64,000 bases of DNA from Lytechinus pictus. Its lineage: Eukaryota > Echinodermata > Echinoidea > Temnopleuroida > Toxopneustidae. Both the position numbers and the translations under genes were made by a program. Numbering within the stretch: the stretch's first letter is position 1; the number at the start of each line of letters is the position of its first letter. The stretch covers positions 48,739,873 through 48,803,872 of the forward strand of contig NC_087251.1 of the NCBI RefSeq assembly GCF_037042905.1, written 5' to 3'. Positions 12,839-24,168 of this stretch are shown here, piece by piece. The notes under the pieces were generated by a model, which worked only from the letters and a program-made list of their open reading frames with translations, ran no database searches and was not told the DNA's origin.

Positions 12839-14270
12839 GGCCGTTGTAAGCGGGGGTGCTAAATCACCTCCAATATTTATATGGGGGTGATGTACAGGTT
12901 TGATCCAAACACCTTCATTTTGGTGCGGAAAACAAACTTTTTATTTTTTATTGTATGATTATTTTGCTTTAAATTTTAAGTATTTTCCTTTGTCAAAACT
13001 GCTATTTTGGTATTATTGGTTTTAGTAAACATGTAATATTCATCTTTTTCTTATTTTTATTTTCACAGTTTTCCTTTCTTTTCTTTTTTCTTTCTTTCTT
13101 TCTTTCTTTTAAGGGGGTAACTACCCCACTTATCTAAAATTTAGGAGGGCGTGCCCCTTCCCCTCGCTTCCATTTATCGCTACCTTTCCCATTCCCTTCG
13201 TTAGTCTGGTAACCTTATTTCGACGTCAAAGAGTCCACTCTATTGTTCTACAACACAACGAACATGACTAAAGAAAGAAAATTGGGAGAGAGAAGTAAAA
13301 TGAAAGGATCTGAAAACGAAAATAAAACGACGTGTGACCAGGTTGAATTCTCTTATTCACAAAGTGCAACACTGGACATGGAGGAATGGGGGGTCTGAAC
13401 ATGTGATTTTTGAAATCTTGAAATGAAAATCATTACATCATTATGGAATATAAACAGGGGAAAAGACAAACAAGAACATAGCAGACATTTTCGTTTCTAA
13501 TATTAAAATGTCCTTTATTTTTTCTCCTATTTCTTGTCTTGTCCAAGGTTGGAGGTTGGTTGCTAGCGACCCCCTCCCTTCACGCTAGCGCATTTACACA
13601 CTGACGAGGCGGATCGGAGAGATGAAATCATATATCTCCAGAATGGACGATGAAAAAAAAATTAAAATTATTGAAAGGGGGAGCGGGAACGCTATAGATT
13701 ATGCCTATACCTGCGGCCCCCTAAAAAAAATGTAGACGAGGGAAGTGGAAGGGGCGATTAGCGTATAAGTTCTAAGTAATGATAATAATAGTAATAAAAT
13801 AATATAATATTTGTATAGCACACGTGTCCATCTTTTTAGGTGCTCAAGGTGCCCATGTATTATTATCACTGCTTGATTCGTGTGATCAAAACGAACATAC
13901 CTATAATCCTTTATTTGAGCCCCTCCCCCGCGCGAACGAAAAACACTACGAACTTCCACAACCATGCAAGGGAGAGGGGGGGGGGGGGGAGAAGTGGTGT
14001 TCATTTTCAAAAGTGATTATATTATTTTATTTTTTGCTCACGAGCTACACTCCATCGTAAATGTTCAAAATGTTTGTCGGTATAGCCCTTGATTCTACAA
14101 ATGTATATCGGTAACGTGTACCGACGTCAGCTATACGACCATGAGTCTTGGAAGTGTTCAACACTCTCCTCAGTCACATTTTCTTCCACCATACCCAGGG
14201 CAGTACAGGCTTTCATCAGTTAAAGGTAGGGGTGGGAATTATCATTCACACTTTCCCGATAGGCCGCCAA
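12839..14270. other. Non-coding stretch with simple repeats
   Basis: Contains a pyrimidine run with (CTTT)n around 13075-13110, a run of G at 13975-13990, and an A/T-rich stretch. No gene or element border could be supported. Open frames at 13705-14060 on both strands overlap low-complexity sequence and are judged spurious. Confidence 0.4.
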
Positions 14271-14315
14271 AATCATTTTTTTTTTTTTTTTTTTTTTTTT
14301 TTGGGGGGGGGGGGC
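14271..14315. repeat. Poly-T followed by poly-G tract
   Basis: About 26 T directly followed by about 12 G. Such T-to-G or C-to-A homopolymer junctions recur in this window (19837-19849, 47811-47853) and mark the arms of MITE-like elements. Confidence 0.7.
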
Positions 14316-15782
14316 ATTATTCACGTTATTATTTATTTATTTATTCATTTATATATTAGAGGGCTTGACCTAATTAAAGATCGAAGTTCTAATACAGTCT
14401 TATCTTACCTTATCTCATGAGGTCTAAATATATCACATGCAAGCTAAATTTATTGTATATTTTTATTTAGAACTGAGAATTGAATATTCTGGGCAGTTAT
14501 TGTAATCATGAAGAAGATGCGTATCTAACGAAAAGATTCGTGCGAGCGCGAAACACAGAAGTAATTTTTAATATACTCACCTACAAAAGTATTCGTTTTG
14601 CAGTGACTCATGAATGTACATGTAATACAAATCTCACCAATCAATAAAATGCGAGAGCGAGTTGTACATTTTCAATATCTGGGACAGAAAAATGTATATT
14701 CGAATCACATTTTCAACCATAAATTGGATGGATATATAAGCATAACTTTATGATGCGAGCGTGCATGAAGCGCGAACAGAAATTCTAATTTTCCGCCCGA
14801 AACTCGGACAATCTAAGCACTTTTTCTGTCATGTACAATATGAGTATTATTGAGAACTGAACATGTTAACCACGTTTTGAAATCATAACCAGGATGAGTA
14901 TGTAATCAAACAATTAATGCGAGCGCGAAGCGCGAGCTGATTATTTTTTTTTTAAATTCAGATCTAAAAACTGGAAAGTTCAAGTCCGTTTTTTATTTAA
15001 AGAAGAAACGTCATATTAGAGAATTAGACGCGAGGTGATTTTCCCCCTGGATTTAGACCTAAAACAAGACATAAAAAGCAATGGAACCATGAACAGAATG
15101 GCTATATATATATATATATATATAACTCAACAATCGATTAGAGCGCGGAGCGCAAGCTGATATTTCTTCCGACATGAAAAGTGGACTTTATTACATGGCG
15201 TATCTAGCCGGGGCGGCAATGGAGGCACGTGTCCCGGGTGCTACTTTCAGTGGTACAAAAACGGGAGATAGATGCAAAGAAAGAACGGAAAAAAATGAAT
15301 AGAAAAAGCAAAGGAATTAAGACGCTGAACAAAGGAATACCGCTGACGGTAATACCCCCGTTCTCTGTACCATTAATGCACTTTTCAACATAAAAAAATA
15401 ATCTTGCATGTCTTTACCCAGGGATGAATATTCGTGCAACTTTTAATTAGTGATATACTTATATTCTCTCCATGAATTCCAACAAACACTCCTTATAAAA
15501 AAAAAATAGTTTTTTAAACTCAAATGTCATAACTTTTCATCTATAGCTACGAGTTTGCATTATTTTTATACCTTTCTTTTCATTAATTCTTGCAAACAGT
15601 TCGAAAATATAATTTTCTGGTTTGTCAAAGCTTCTCACCACGCTCTGATTTTGATGAGGGAGATAAAAACTCTCCATTAGACATTTTTAGGTGAGGATAT
15701 ACAAAATATCATCTCGCGCTTCGCGCTCACATTAGGGCCTACCCCGATGAGATACGTATCCTTTTCATGAATTCCTACAAAA

Positions 15783-16998
15783 AGCCCCTAAAATTATCCA
15801 TGCTTTGATTTCCTCCCGATTAGATTTTTCAAACTCATTGTTCTTTAACCTCCCACAAAAAGATTGGACAAAACTTCAACGTCTACAAAACTCTGCTGCC
15901 CGTCTCCTAACATACACTAAAAAGTATGACTCCATCTCGCCAATCCTCCAGTCCTTACATTGGCTGCCTGTTGATAAAAGAATCTCCTTCAAAATTATTT
16001 TACTATTATTCAATTTATTCTCTCTTCCCCCACATATCTCCGCAGCTCTATCTCAAAATATCAGCCTTCACGCAGTCTCCGCTCATCATTCTGATGCTCT
16101 ATTGCTCCAGACACCCAGAACCAAACACAAATGGGGGGATGCATTCTCTGTTATACCCTTTTTACACACGCTAAAATTTCCTTAACCCCGTACTATAGGT
16201 GGGGCTAAATTGCCATTTAGCCCCACCTATAGTACGGGGTTAAGCTTAGCCCACTTTCTTTTTACACAGCATTTTTGCAAAGTGGGCTAACCCCACCTTT
16301 AGTACGGGATTATTTGGCCCTGCAAAAAAGCAGGGTTATCCCAGCAATTGCGGTGCTAAGAGCGATAGTACGGGGTTAAGATCGCTAGTGTAAAACGAAA
16401 GTGGGCTAAGCTTAACCCCGTACTGTAGGTGGGGCTAAATGGCAATTTAGCCCCACCTATATTACGGGGTTAAGGAAATTTTAGCGTGTGTAAAAAGGTA
16501 CGAGTGAAGTACTTGTACTACGAATGATCGACAAAAACCACTAGTCCGGGGTTAGCGAGTTTCGTGTGTGAAAAGCAAGCATTCCTTATCCGGGGTTAGC
16601 GATAACAATTTGGCATGTGTGAAAAGGAAAAAAAAATAGTACGGGGTTAAGGATAGTACGGGGTTAGCGATAGTCCGGGGTTAAGAAAATCCTGTGTAAA
16701 AAGGGTATTATAGGACCAAAGCTATGGAATCGATTGCCTATCCAATTACGCCAAATTTTCATCAACAGAAACATTCAAGTCCCAGTGAAAACTAAATTTT
16801 GATCTCCCATTAACATTCAGGAGAATTCAAATTCTATTCTTTTTCGTTTTCTATTGTTGTTGGGTGTTGTGTTTATTTTTCTACAAGCGCCATGAGCACC
16901 GAAAGGTGGACGCGTGCGCTATATAAGAAGCCACCAATATTATTATTATTATTGTTATTATTATTATTATAATTATTATCATTATCATCATTATTATT
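15783..16998 (+). mobile_element. 5'-truncated CR1/L2-group LINE, reverse transcriptase C-terminus, split by a MITE
   Basis: An uninterrupted frame reads HALISSRLDFSNSLFFNLPQ, LQRLQNSAARLLTY, ILQSLHWLPVDKRISFKI and RTKHKWGDAFSV up to 16150. The frame resumes after 16710 as GPKLWNRLPIQLRQ and ends in KTKF plus a stop near 16798. The order 'ISSRLD-(C/F)NSL ... LQR-QN-AARL ... LHWLPV--RI-FKI ... R-K--GD-AFSV-GPKLWN-LP' is the standard C-terminal end of CR1/L2-like reverse transcriptases. The 3' tail (16870-16998) has GAGCACCGAAAGGTGGACGC, then a TATT/ATT microsatellite. The protein end is intact in sequence apart from the MITE at 16154-16707, so this copy is fairly young. No endonuclease or N-terminal domain is present. 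Confidence 0.88.
16154..16707. mobile_element. Harbinger-type MITE (TTA target duplication) inside the LINE
   Basis: TTA is duplicated at 16151-16153 and 16708-16710. The element starts TACCCTTTTTACACA and ends with the mirror TGTGTAAAAAGGGTA apart from one missing base. Deleting the element and one TTA restores the reverse transcriptase frame as ...FSV-I-GPKLW..., an internal proof of the borders. The interior is built from many copies of CTTAACCCCGTACTATAGGT and its complement, including near-perfect hairpins at 16191-16244 and 16412-16473. Three-base T(T/A)A duplications are typical of PIF/Harbinger; no transposase is encoded. Confidence 0.88.
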
Positions 16999-17850
16999 AA
17001 GATTTCCCCTCAATATTAATTTTTCAGCTCGCCCCTCGTGCTTGCATGAAATGCTTAATTAGATCGGACAAGCATCGATATGTCCCGATTGTAGGTCTCA
17101 ATATCAATAATTTTCGGCTCGCGCTTCGCGAATGCGTTCATTGTCTGGATATGCATCATGTTAATTATTACAAAAAGTGCTTAGAATATTCCTTTTTAAG
17201 ATCTTAATACTGAAAATAATAGGCACGTGCTTAGCGCTCGCATACGTTGTTTTCGTTAGATACGCATCATTTTCATGATAAAAAAACCCCGGACTAGAAT
17301 ATTATGTTTTATTTTGACTGGTCGAGTGCAGAGTATATACACAATAGACCTATATTTTGAAAGGGGTGCGATTTTAGCACTTGCCCGGGCCTCGTTTGTT
17401 CTAGATACGCCACTGTGGACATGGTGGACATTAAATTAAACAATGCGAGCGAATAGCGCGAGCTGAATATTATTATGGCCCGACAACTGGACATTCTAAG
17501 CAGGTTTTTTTAATGTAAATATCAAATTATATGTACCTCAGTAAACAATAATTGCAAGCGCGAAGCACAATAAGCTATTTTTTACATGTAGACATAAAAA
17601 CTAGACATTCCTTTTGCACTTCTTGTAATAATGAATACGAAGGGTATATCATGCTCAACAATATATTTTTTTTTAATATATAATTGATCATGACTGGACG
17701 TTGTAAAACAATAAAGAACAAGCTGTTTGTAGCGCGAACTAAATTTACTGACATAAAAGTGAATATTTTAAAAGTGCTGCCCAACACGTAAGAAACTTGT
17801 GAAGATGATAATGGAACAGTCTGAATGATGCGAGCGCGAAGCGCGAGCTA

Positions 17851-18479
17851 ACAATAATATTTTGGCGACTGGGACATATGGCCGGGCAATTTTAATCACT
17901 GTACGTAAAAAATAATGGGCTTGATTGTAAGGCGATTTAGACCTAAAACCTATATACATTCAAATCTCTCTCGGAACATGAAGCAATTAATTAGAACCGC
18001 CCTGTGTGACAGTATATTCTAATCACTGTCGGTATAGCATATATATACACGGAGTAATGGAACATTCCTTCGTGACCCAACAGTTATATCATTTTTCCGG
18101 TAGGCGTCAGTCCGACAGCCTCTTTTCTTTTCATTTTTTTTCTTTCCTTCTTCCACTTTTCTTCTTTCTCTTCTTCCCCATCCTCACTTCTATTTTCCCC
18201 CTCTCCCCCTTACCCCGACATGGGAAGGGGGGGGGTCATACCCTGTTAGAGACGGCCTTTCAATATCGACGGAAATACAATTATGCTCATTCACAAGAAT
18301 TTGTTTTACAATACACGAATTTAAGTGTATTGTTATGTGATAGTTGTGGTGATGATGTATGACTAATTGTTCCATGGAATTTGAATGTTTCAGTGATTGG
18401 ATCGAGCAGAAAAGGGAACTTTTGTGATTGATAACGTTTGACTAATTACACTATTTCATTTTTCATTATTTTCCCCAAA
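17851..18479. other. Spacer after the array, low-complexity pyrimidine tract
   Basis: Contains a long T/C-rich tract (about 18120-18215) ending in a run of G. The open frame at 18006-18362 is driven by this tract and is not considered a gene. Confidence 0.45.
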
Positions 18480-18810
18480 TGAATGATATCATGAGGATAT
18501 ATTATTTTACATTTGTTTTATATTGATTTGTTATACTCGTATTTATTAGAAATTTTCATATTGTAATGCTAATTTAATTAATTTATTTTTAGGGACCCCG
18601 GGGAAGAACAGGTTGGCTATTAATAGCCAATATGAAACGGGTCTATCCCTACGATTCTGTATTACATGCATTGTAAGCTTCATTACTGTTATATTGTTAA
18701 TTTGTTATATTGTTTTTTTTTTATTATTTGATTATGTAATGTTATTTTGTTTATATTTATGCATTTTTTTTATCGTGAATAAAACCATGCAACCAACCAA
18801 CCAATATAAA
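18480..18810 (+). mobile_element. Possible LINE 3'-end fragment
   Basis: The AT-rich block contains GGGACCCCGGGGAAGAACAG followed by TTGGCTATTAATAGCCAA (a short perfect hairpin) and ends in AATAAAACCATGC and a short CAAC/ACCA repeat. The layout (GC-rich motif, hairpin, polyadenylation-like signal, simple-repeat tail) resembles the 3' end at 860-935. No reverse transcriptase coding is attached. Confidence 0.4.
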
Positions 18811-21374
18811 CAATACCAGATCGAAGGTAAAGGATGCTTCATATACGCTGAGGTTTCATATAAATTGTATGAAGAAAATCAATAACCAATTTACAGGTTT
18901 TCAGGTAAACGAGCTAGAAAAGAACACAAAACACTATTTTCACGTAAGGTTCATATAGTAATCAGGGATGTGTAAAAAAAATCAGACTTCTTTTTTACTG
19001 TAAAGAATTTACGGAAGGAGGATCGAGAGAGGGGAAGCAGAAGAAAAGAAAAGAGCGGCCGAAAGAAATGGAAAATGTAAAAGAAAAGTGATATGATTTG
19101 AAAGATGTCATGAGCGGATTATATGGCGGAGAAACTGAAAGAATTATTGACCCCAATCATGGATAAAATTAAATACGATTCCTACCCCTTACAAAAAAAC
19201 CATTCAAAAAAAAAAAAAAAAAAAAAAAAAGTTTATGGATAATAATTTGTAGGTCTAATAGTCATTATAGTCCGGGGTCTAGGAGTTGAGATGTCTTGGG
19301 TTTGCAACTACCCTATCTACCACGTTCCATATAGTTTCTCCCCCGGAGTTTCTCATAAGCATCTTACGTGAAGATAGGCCTACCGAAGATTTTGATGGGA
19401 TGGGAAATCCGGGATGGGAATATCTTTGTTTGGGGGAGCTCGTGGAGAACGTAAAAAAAAAAACACACACACACACAAAAAAAAAAAAAAAAACACGATG
19501 GTGGATGTTTCCATGCCAGGGGGGGGGGGGGAAGGAGAGGTCACTGCCTTTATTCCGAGTTCCTATCCAGCTATGCCCCGTGCATGTAAACATGCACATG
19601 ATGACACACGAAGGCCTGTGACTACGTGGACGTAACATGACCAGAGTGGAGTTCGGATACATATTACAGCTCCATGATATTGCATTACATGGAGCTATAT
19701 TGCATTCTCTTCTCGAACCAGTCGACGGACGTTTGCTATATCGTGACCAGGTAAAAGAGAATTATCAACAACCACAAGGATATCTTGTAGTGCATGCAAA
19801 GGTAAACTAAAGAAAAGAACAGAGGGGATTTTTTTTTTTGGGGGGGGGCACAATATAGCTTCTGGAAAATCACGCTCCATCCCCGGCCCCCATGATCCAC
19901 AAAAAAAAACTACTACTACTCTACACTGTAGATCCGAGATTGTATTTGTAGCCCCGGTTTGTCGCGTTCTTTTCTGTTGTTGTCGTTTTATTTGCTACTA
20001 ATTTACGTCGCCAAAATATAAATTCATCAAAATCCCATGGTCTGTAACTAGTCTACAAAGTTCATTATGAGGCATACATGTAGCATATTCAAATGTACAG
20101 ACCACAGACGGAATGGACATTCACGAGTTCGACACAGTTTGACAGTATGATCATGGACCTATGATATTCCCCCAATCGACACACACAGCTACACCCTTTC
20201 ACACAGGCAATAAGCAACGCACATGCATCGATCGCTTATCGCACACACCGAGCGGAGACATAGAAAAAAACCCAAAACAAACTAACTTCGCCCACAGATC
20301 ACGCAAGAAGCGAAATTCCCCGTGGTAAGCTCCGCCTACTTTCTTGCATACATCACAAGGTGGCGCTATATAATATCGATTTAAATTGGAAACGGAATCC
20401 TGAATCAACCGTCGAGAAGTGCATTTTTCTCTTCAAACATTGCCTCAGATTTTCAGTTTTTAAAAACACTTCCCGAACATGTTATGATCCCAAACTTTCA
20501 CATGGGTATTTTTGAGCTGTTAGTCAAATGTTCATACCATTTTCAAAAAGCAATATGATAATTTTTTAAATTGCTCACAAAGTGAAACAATCCCTTTAAT
20601 AGTTTCACTGTGGGTACCATGATTTTTTTTACCCGTTTTGAGAGTTTCTTTACTCTCCTGTCGCATTTCGTTCGCCCGCAGCTTTGTAGAAATTATGCCC
20701 TATAGGGCCTATAGGCCTATATGCCATATCTGGTCCCCTAAAACTTGTTGACTCGTTGTGCTACTGGCATGATGACATCACTTAAAATAAGTTTGCTTAA
20801 TGTTTAAAACGTTTGTAGTTCGATTTAAATCGTGTTTCGGTTTTTTTTTAATGTAGGCCCCTAAGCATTTCTATTGAATTTTACAGAATGTTGCACTTTA
20901 TTCAATGCAGTGGCCGCGGAATCAGGAGAGGAAGTTTTTAGCCGCCGCACTTTTCAATAAACAAATGCAGAAATGTAAAAAATTAGAGTGGGCTACGTAA
21001 CGCAAAGATTAGCGATCAATCGCTAAATGAACTGACCAATCAATATCAATGTTACAAAAGTACTGGCCAGGAACCAATCAGTGCGGTTCTTTTATATTTG
21101 CATTCCATCGCAAACCTTTGTGTTACGGAGCCCTGATTGTGATTTTCTGAATTGTCAGCAGCCCCTCCCATTTTTCAAAACCGTCGACGGCGCAATGACC
21201 TTTTATTCAACAAGTGTTAAAACTTGGGTGTTAAAACCGACATCAGTTTGCTTCCCTATAGAGAACCCTGATTGAGGTGTTGAAATTACACTCTACATTG
21301 CGTATCAAAAAAGTTTACACTTCGAAAAAGCCCTGGAATTAAAAAATATACAACATGTGGGTAATTTGTCCACA
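18811..21374. other. Non-coding stretch with homopolymer and CA runs
   Basis: Includes a 28-nt A-run (19206-19234), (CA)n next to A-runs (19460-19495), a G-run (19519-19531), and a T-run joined to a G-run (19831-19848). Sequence around 20440-20620 ends in a phrase (AGTGAAACAATCCCTTTAAT) that looks like a MITE terminus, but no partner was found. The open frames at 19279-19662 cross these simple repeats and are judged spurious. Confidence 0.4.
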
Positions 21375-21376
21375 TA

Positions 21377-22176
21377 CAGTGCGTCCCAGAAAACGAAACC
21401 GAGATTAAGCAATGATTTATCATAACTTAATCACAAATACAATAGACAAATGACCTACCAAAAAAGTACCAATGTAAAGCTTAGAATCTCTTCTTTCATT
21501 TGATATTACTTAGATTATTCCTCATTCACGCATGAGTGAGCAAAAACAATTTGAAGAAAGGATACCAAAAACTCATTTGGCGGGGGTATATGAATTTCAA
21601 AAAGAAAATCACATGCCTAAAAAGTTCAATATCTGCTCTTTTATTTGATACCTTAATCACAAAAATGGTCAAGAAGTAAAAAAGTTATATTCCCTCGAAA
21701 CAATGCTTGTATTTCCATAATTTCATTAAATAAACGTGTTTTCACCGGTTTCTCACAGAAGCTATCGCATGGTAAACAAAAGGCTTAATGCATGGCTGAT
21801 TGTCAACAAAACGGAGTGTCGAGTGAGTTTGAACCCTAGCCTGTAAAACCTCTTCATTTTATGAAATTATTGAAATTCAAGCCTTATTTCAAATAACCAG
21901 AACTTTGCTATTTCGTGACCAATTTCTGTAATTGAGGTATCAAATTAAAGAGCAGATATTGAACTTTTTAAAAATGTGGTTTTCTTTTTGAAACCCAGAT
22001 ACAGCTCGCCAAATGACTTTTTGGTATCTTCAAATTGTTTTTGCTCACTCATGCGTGAATGAAAAATAATCTAAGTAATTTCAGATGAAAGAGGAGATTC
22101 TAAGCTTTACAATGGTAGGTCATTTGTCTATTGTATTTATGATAAATCTCGGTTTCGCTTTTTGTGGGACGCACTG
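21377..22176. mobile_element. mariner-type foldback MITE, copy 1 (CAGTGCGTCCCA termini)
   Basis: TA flanks both ends (21375-21376 and 22177-22178). The left terminus CAGTGCGTCCCAGAAAACGA is mirrored by TTTTTGTGGGACGCACTG. The inverted arms extend hundreds of bases; for example CACGCATGAGTGAGCAAAAA near 21530 is mirrored near 22037, and GATATTGAACTTTTTA mirrors TAAAAAGTTCAATATC. A second copy of the same family is at 41800-42623 inside a receptor intron. TA duplication with a CAGTG start suggests the Tc1/mariner superfamily. No transposase. Confidence 0.85.
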
Positions 22177-22178
22177 TA

Positions 22179-22854
22179 TAATCTTAGGTTTGGGTCTCAT
22201 CTATCCAATGAAAGTAAAAGTTTTGACACTTGAGTGAGCACTGTCCATTTTTGTAAAGCTCGCAGAAATCTGTTTGCGCAGAAATGCTCGTTTTCACGCT
22301 GTGTCGAGGGGAAAGGGCGAAATCAAATTTACACTTCGAAACATTTCTCATTCCTTTCCCTTGCACTTTTAGTCAATTGACATAAAACAGATACATTCAA
22401 GCATTTTGTAACAATACACTTAGTAAGCACAACCTTTACCCTTTTTGTGCCAGCTGGATCTGAGGACATAACTAAATCTGAACAAAAGTTTATATCAGAC
22501 ATCTCCAGCATATTTTCATTTCTTTATCATTTAAAGTGGGTTTACATTTCATTTTTTATTTAATACTTGTTTCTCCACACCTTTTCCAAGCTTGACAATG
22601 ATTAACAAAATGAAAATCAAGCCTAAGCCATTTCATGTAAATCACAGCTCAGTGTAAAGCAAATATCGTCACAGCACCCCCAGTAACAATAGATAATCCT
22701 CCGTGGCCAGGTCCATGCCTATCTGGTGTAATAGTCCAAAATCAAACTGGTGTTGTTTAACACTTCTTTGATATGGACTAATAGATTCTGGGCTGGTGTG
22801 GTAAATCAAGTTTTTGCAGTGTGCATCGCTGTACATTTAACACCGATGTAAAAT
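22179..22854. other. Spacer, nothing recognised
   Basis: AT-rich sequence without supported exons. The short open frames on the minus strand (22184-22511) have no recognisable product. Confidence 0.4.
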
Positions 22855-22861
22855 GAGTGTG

Positions 22862-23020
22862 TGTGTGTGTGTATTATCAATCAGATATGATTATTTACGT
22901 CTGGGACCGATCTTTAACGTCGCCATCCGAAAGACGTGACCAGGGCTCGAACCTCGAACCTCTGCATCAATAATACCTTGATCCCCACATAGCTTGGATT
23001 ACAGGCACACCTGTTTTTGC
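22862..23020 (-). mobile_element. tRNA-derived SINE with (CA)n tail
   Basis: Read on the minus strand, the element has GTGTGCCTGTAATCCAAGCT, then GTGGGGATCAAGG, a B-box-like GGTTCGAGCCC, and a body TCTTTCGGATGGCGACGTTA leading into GGTCCCAGACG and finally a (CA)n microsatellite (22857-22874 on the plus strand). A B box, the 'TTTCGGATG-GACGTTAAA' body that I associate with marine invertebrate SINEs, and the simple-repeat tail support a SINE. The A box is less certain. The first 20 bases also resemble the 5' domain of 7SL RNA. Confidence 0.6.
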
Positions 23021-23306
23021 TATGAAGATAGCAGTCACAACTTTTTTTATCATTAATTTCGGTGCTTACATTTGTTCACCCATTATGTCACATGTGTCTA
23101 GCGTCAATTATCCAATGATGACTCTATTAGTGATGAAGACTGTGAATCGGGAGGACTGAACACATAAACGCCATATTGTGATTGATGGCAAAATACACAA
23201 TTGATTCACTTGTTTCTAATTGTACGTCAAGGTTGTTGAAAATTTTGTGGAAAATTGAAAAAAAGATGAAATAAAAATATGCTGGTATGATTTGTTTACC
23301 ATATCA

Positions 23307-23488
23307 GGGGGCCGTTCCATAAAGCTGTTCGTAAGTTAAGAGCGACTTAAAGAGCGACTGGTGAACATTTCTTACGCGCTTAACCATCGTCAATGAATAT
23401 ACCATTTCCCCCCGCATTTTCCACAAGACAGGAAAACCAGTCGTTCTTAAAGTCGCTCTTAACTTACGAACAGCTTTATGAAACACCC
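23307..23488. repeat. Foldback MITE with CATAAAGCTGTTCGTAAGTTAAG arms
   Basis: The left arm (about 23317-23354) CATAAAGCTGTTCGTAAGTT continues with AAGAGCGACTT and an ACTGGT block. It is mirrored at 23430-23482 by ACCAGTCG, AAGTCGCTCTTAACTTACG and AACAGCTTTATG. The extreme ends are GGGGGCCGTTC and GAAACACCC. No TSD could be read. The 86-codon minus-strand open frame that spans it is an artefact of the repeat. Confidence 0.75.
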
Positions 23489-23749
23489 ATCTGACAGCGT
23501 ACAGTTTAGATAACTGTCCTATAGTAAGTGTGTGGGCTGCAAAATATAAAGAGGGAAGCGACAAGTTTTACCTAGTACTGCATCTTTCCTACTGGAAAGA
23601 ACACAGTGTCTCACGTTATGTCTACAGTGTGGATAAGTGTGAACTAGTGTGTCATCATTCACAGTGTGGAGCCTAATGTGAAATAACCTTTACAATACTC
23701 AATTTATAGCTTTTCTTCACAATGTTAAATTTGCGCAATTTGCACATTG

Positions 23750-24168
23750 TCTCACATTGAGTTTACGTAACATTGATTTTGTGTGAGATTGAGTTTGGGT
23801 GACATTGAGTTTGTGTGCTGTTGGATTTGGTCAACATTGAGTTTGTGTGACATTGAGTTTGTGTGACATTTGATTTGGGTGACACTGAGTTTGTGTGACA
23901 TTGAGTTTGTGTGACATTGAGTGTGTGTGACATTGAGTTTGTGTGACATTGGGTTTGTGTGACATTGAGTTTGGGTGACATTGAGTTTGTGTGACATTGA
24001 GTTTGTGTGACATTGAGTTGTGTGACATTGGGTTTGGGTGACATTGAGTTTGTGTGACATTGAGTTTGGGTGACATTGAGTTTGTGTGACAATGGGTTTG
24101 GGTGACATTGAGTTTGTGTGATATTGAGTTTGGGTGACATTGAGTTTGTGTGACATTGAGTTTGGGTG
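23750..24168. repeat. 16-bp minisatellite, unit GTGACATTGAGTTTGT, about 26 copies
   Basis: Tandem copies of a 16-base unit with scattered substitutions (TTTGGGTG in place of TTTGTGTG, GGGTTT in place of GAGTTT) and one copy with a single-base deletion near 24016. Because 16 is not a multiple of three, all three minus-strand frames stay open for long stretches and read repeats such as TQCHTNSMSHKLNV. These long frames are therefore a by-product of the repeat, not evidence of a gene. Confidence 0.95.

Larger units (their letters stand above)
15195..17415 (-). mobile_element. Inserted element with GGCGTATCTAG inverted ends, carrying reverse-oriented GCGAGCGC units
   Basis: The left end reads ATGGCGTATCTAGCCGGGGC and the right end CTAGATACGCCACTG, so GGCGTATCTAG is exactly mirrored. 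Inside, near both ends, are CCCGGG-containing blocks, and the array core appears in the opposite orientation (15713, 17035, 17114, 17225) to that of the flanking array. A TSD could not be fixed. Removing this segment would bring the forward units at 15139 and 17444 together. It hosts the LINE at 15783-16998. Confidence 0.6.
14541..17850 (+). repeat. Array of GCGAGCGCGAAGCGCGAGCTGA units (forward orientation), interrupted
   Basis: Forward cores occur at about 14541, 14755, 14910 and 15139, then again at about 17444, 17548, 17706 and 17826, separated by AT-rich spacers carrying phrases such as 'ggacattctaa'. The best cores (14910, 17826) are nearly palindromic: GCGAGCGCG-AA-GCGCGAGC. The gap between 15139 and 17444 is filled by a separate insertion (15195-17415) in which the same core appears in reverse orientation. 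The unit length varies from about 100 to 230 bp, so this is a diverged dispersed-tandem family rather than a clean satellite. Confidence 0.75.

Noticed and set aside
23304-23564. 86-codon minus-strand open frame
   Set aside because: It spans both arms of a foldback MITE and has no domain signature.
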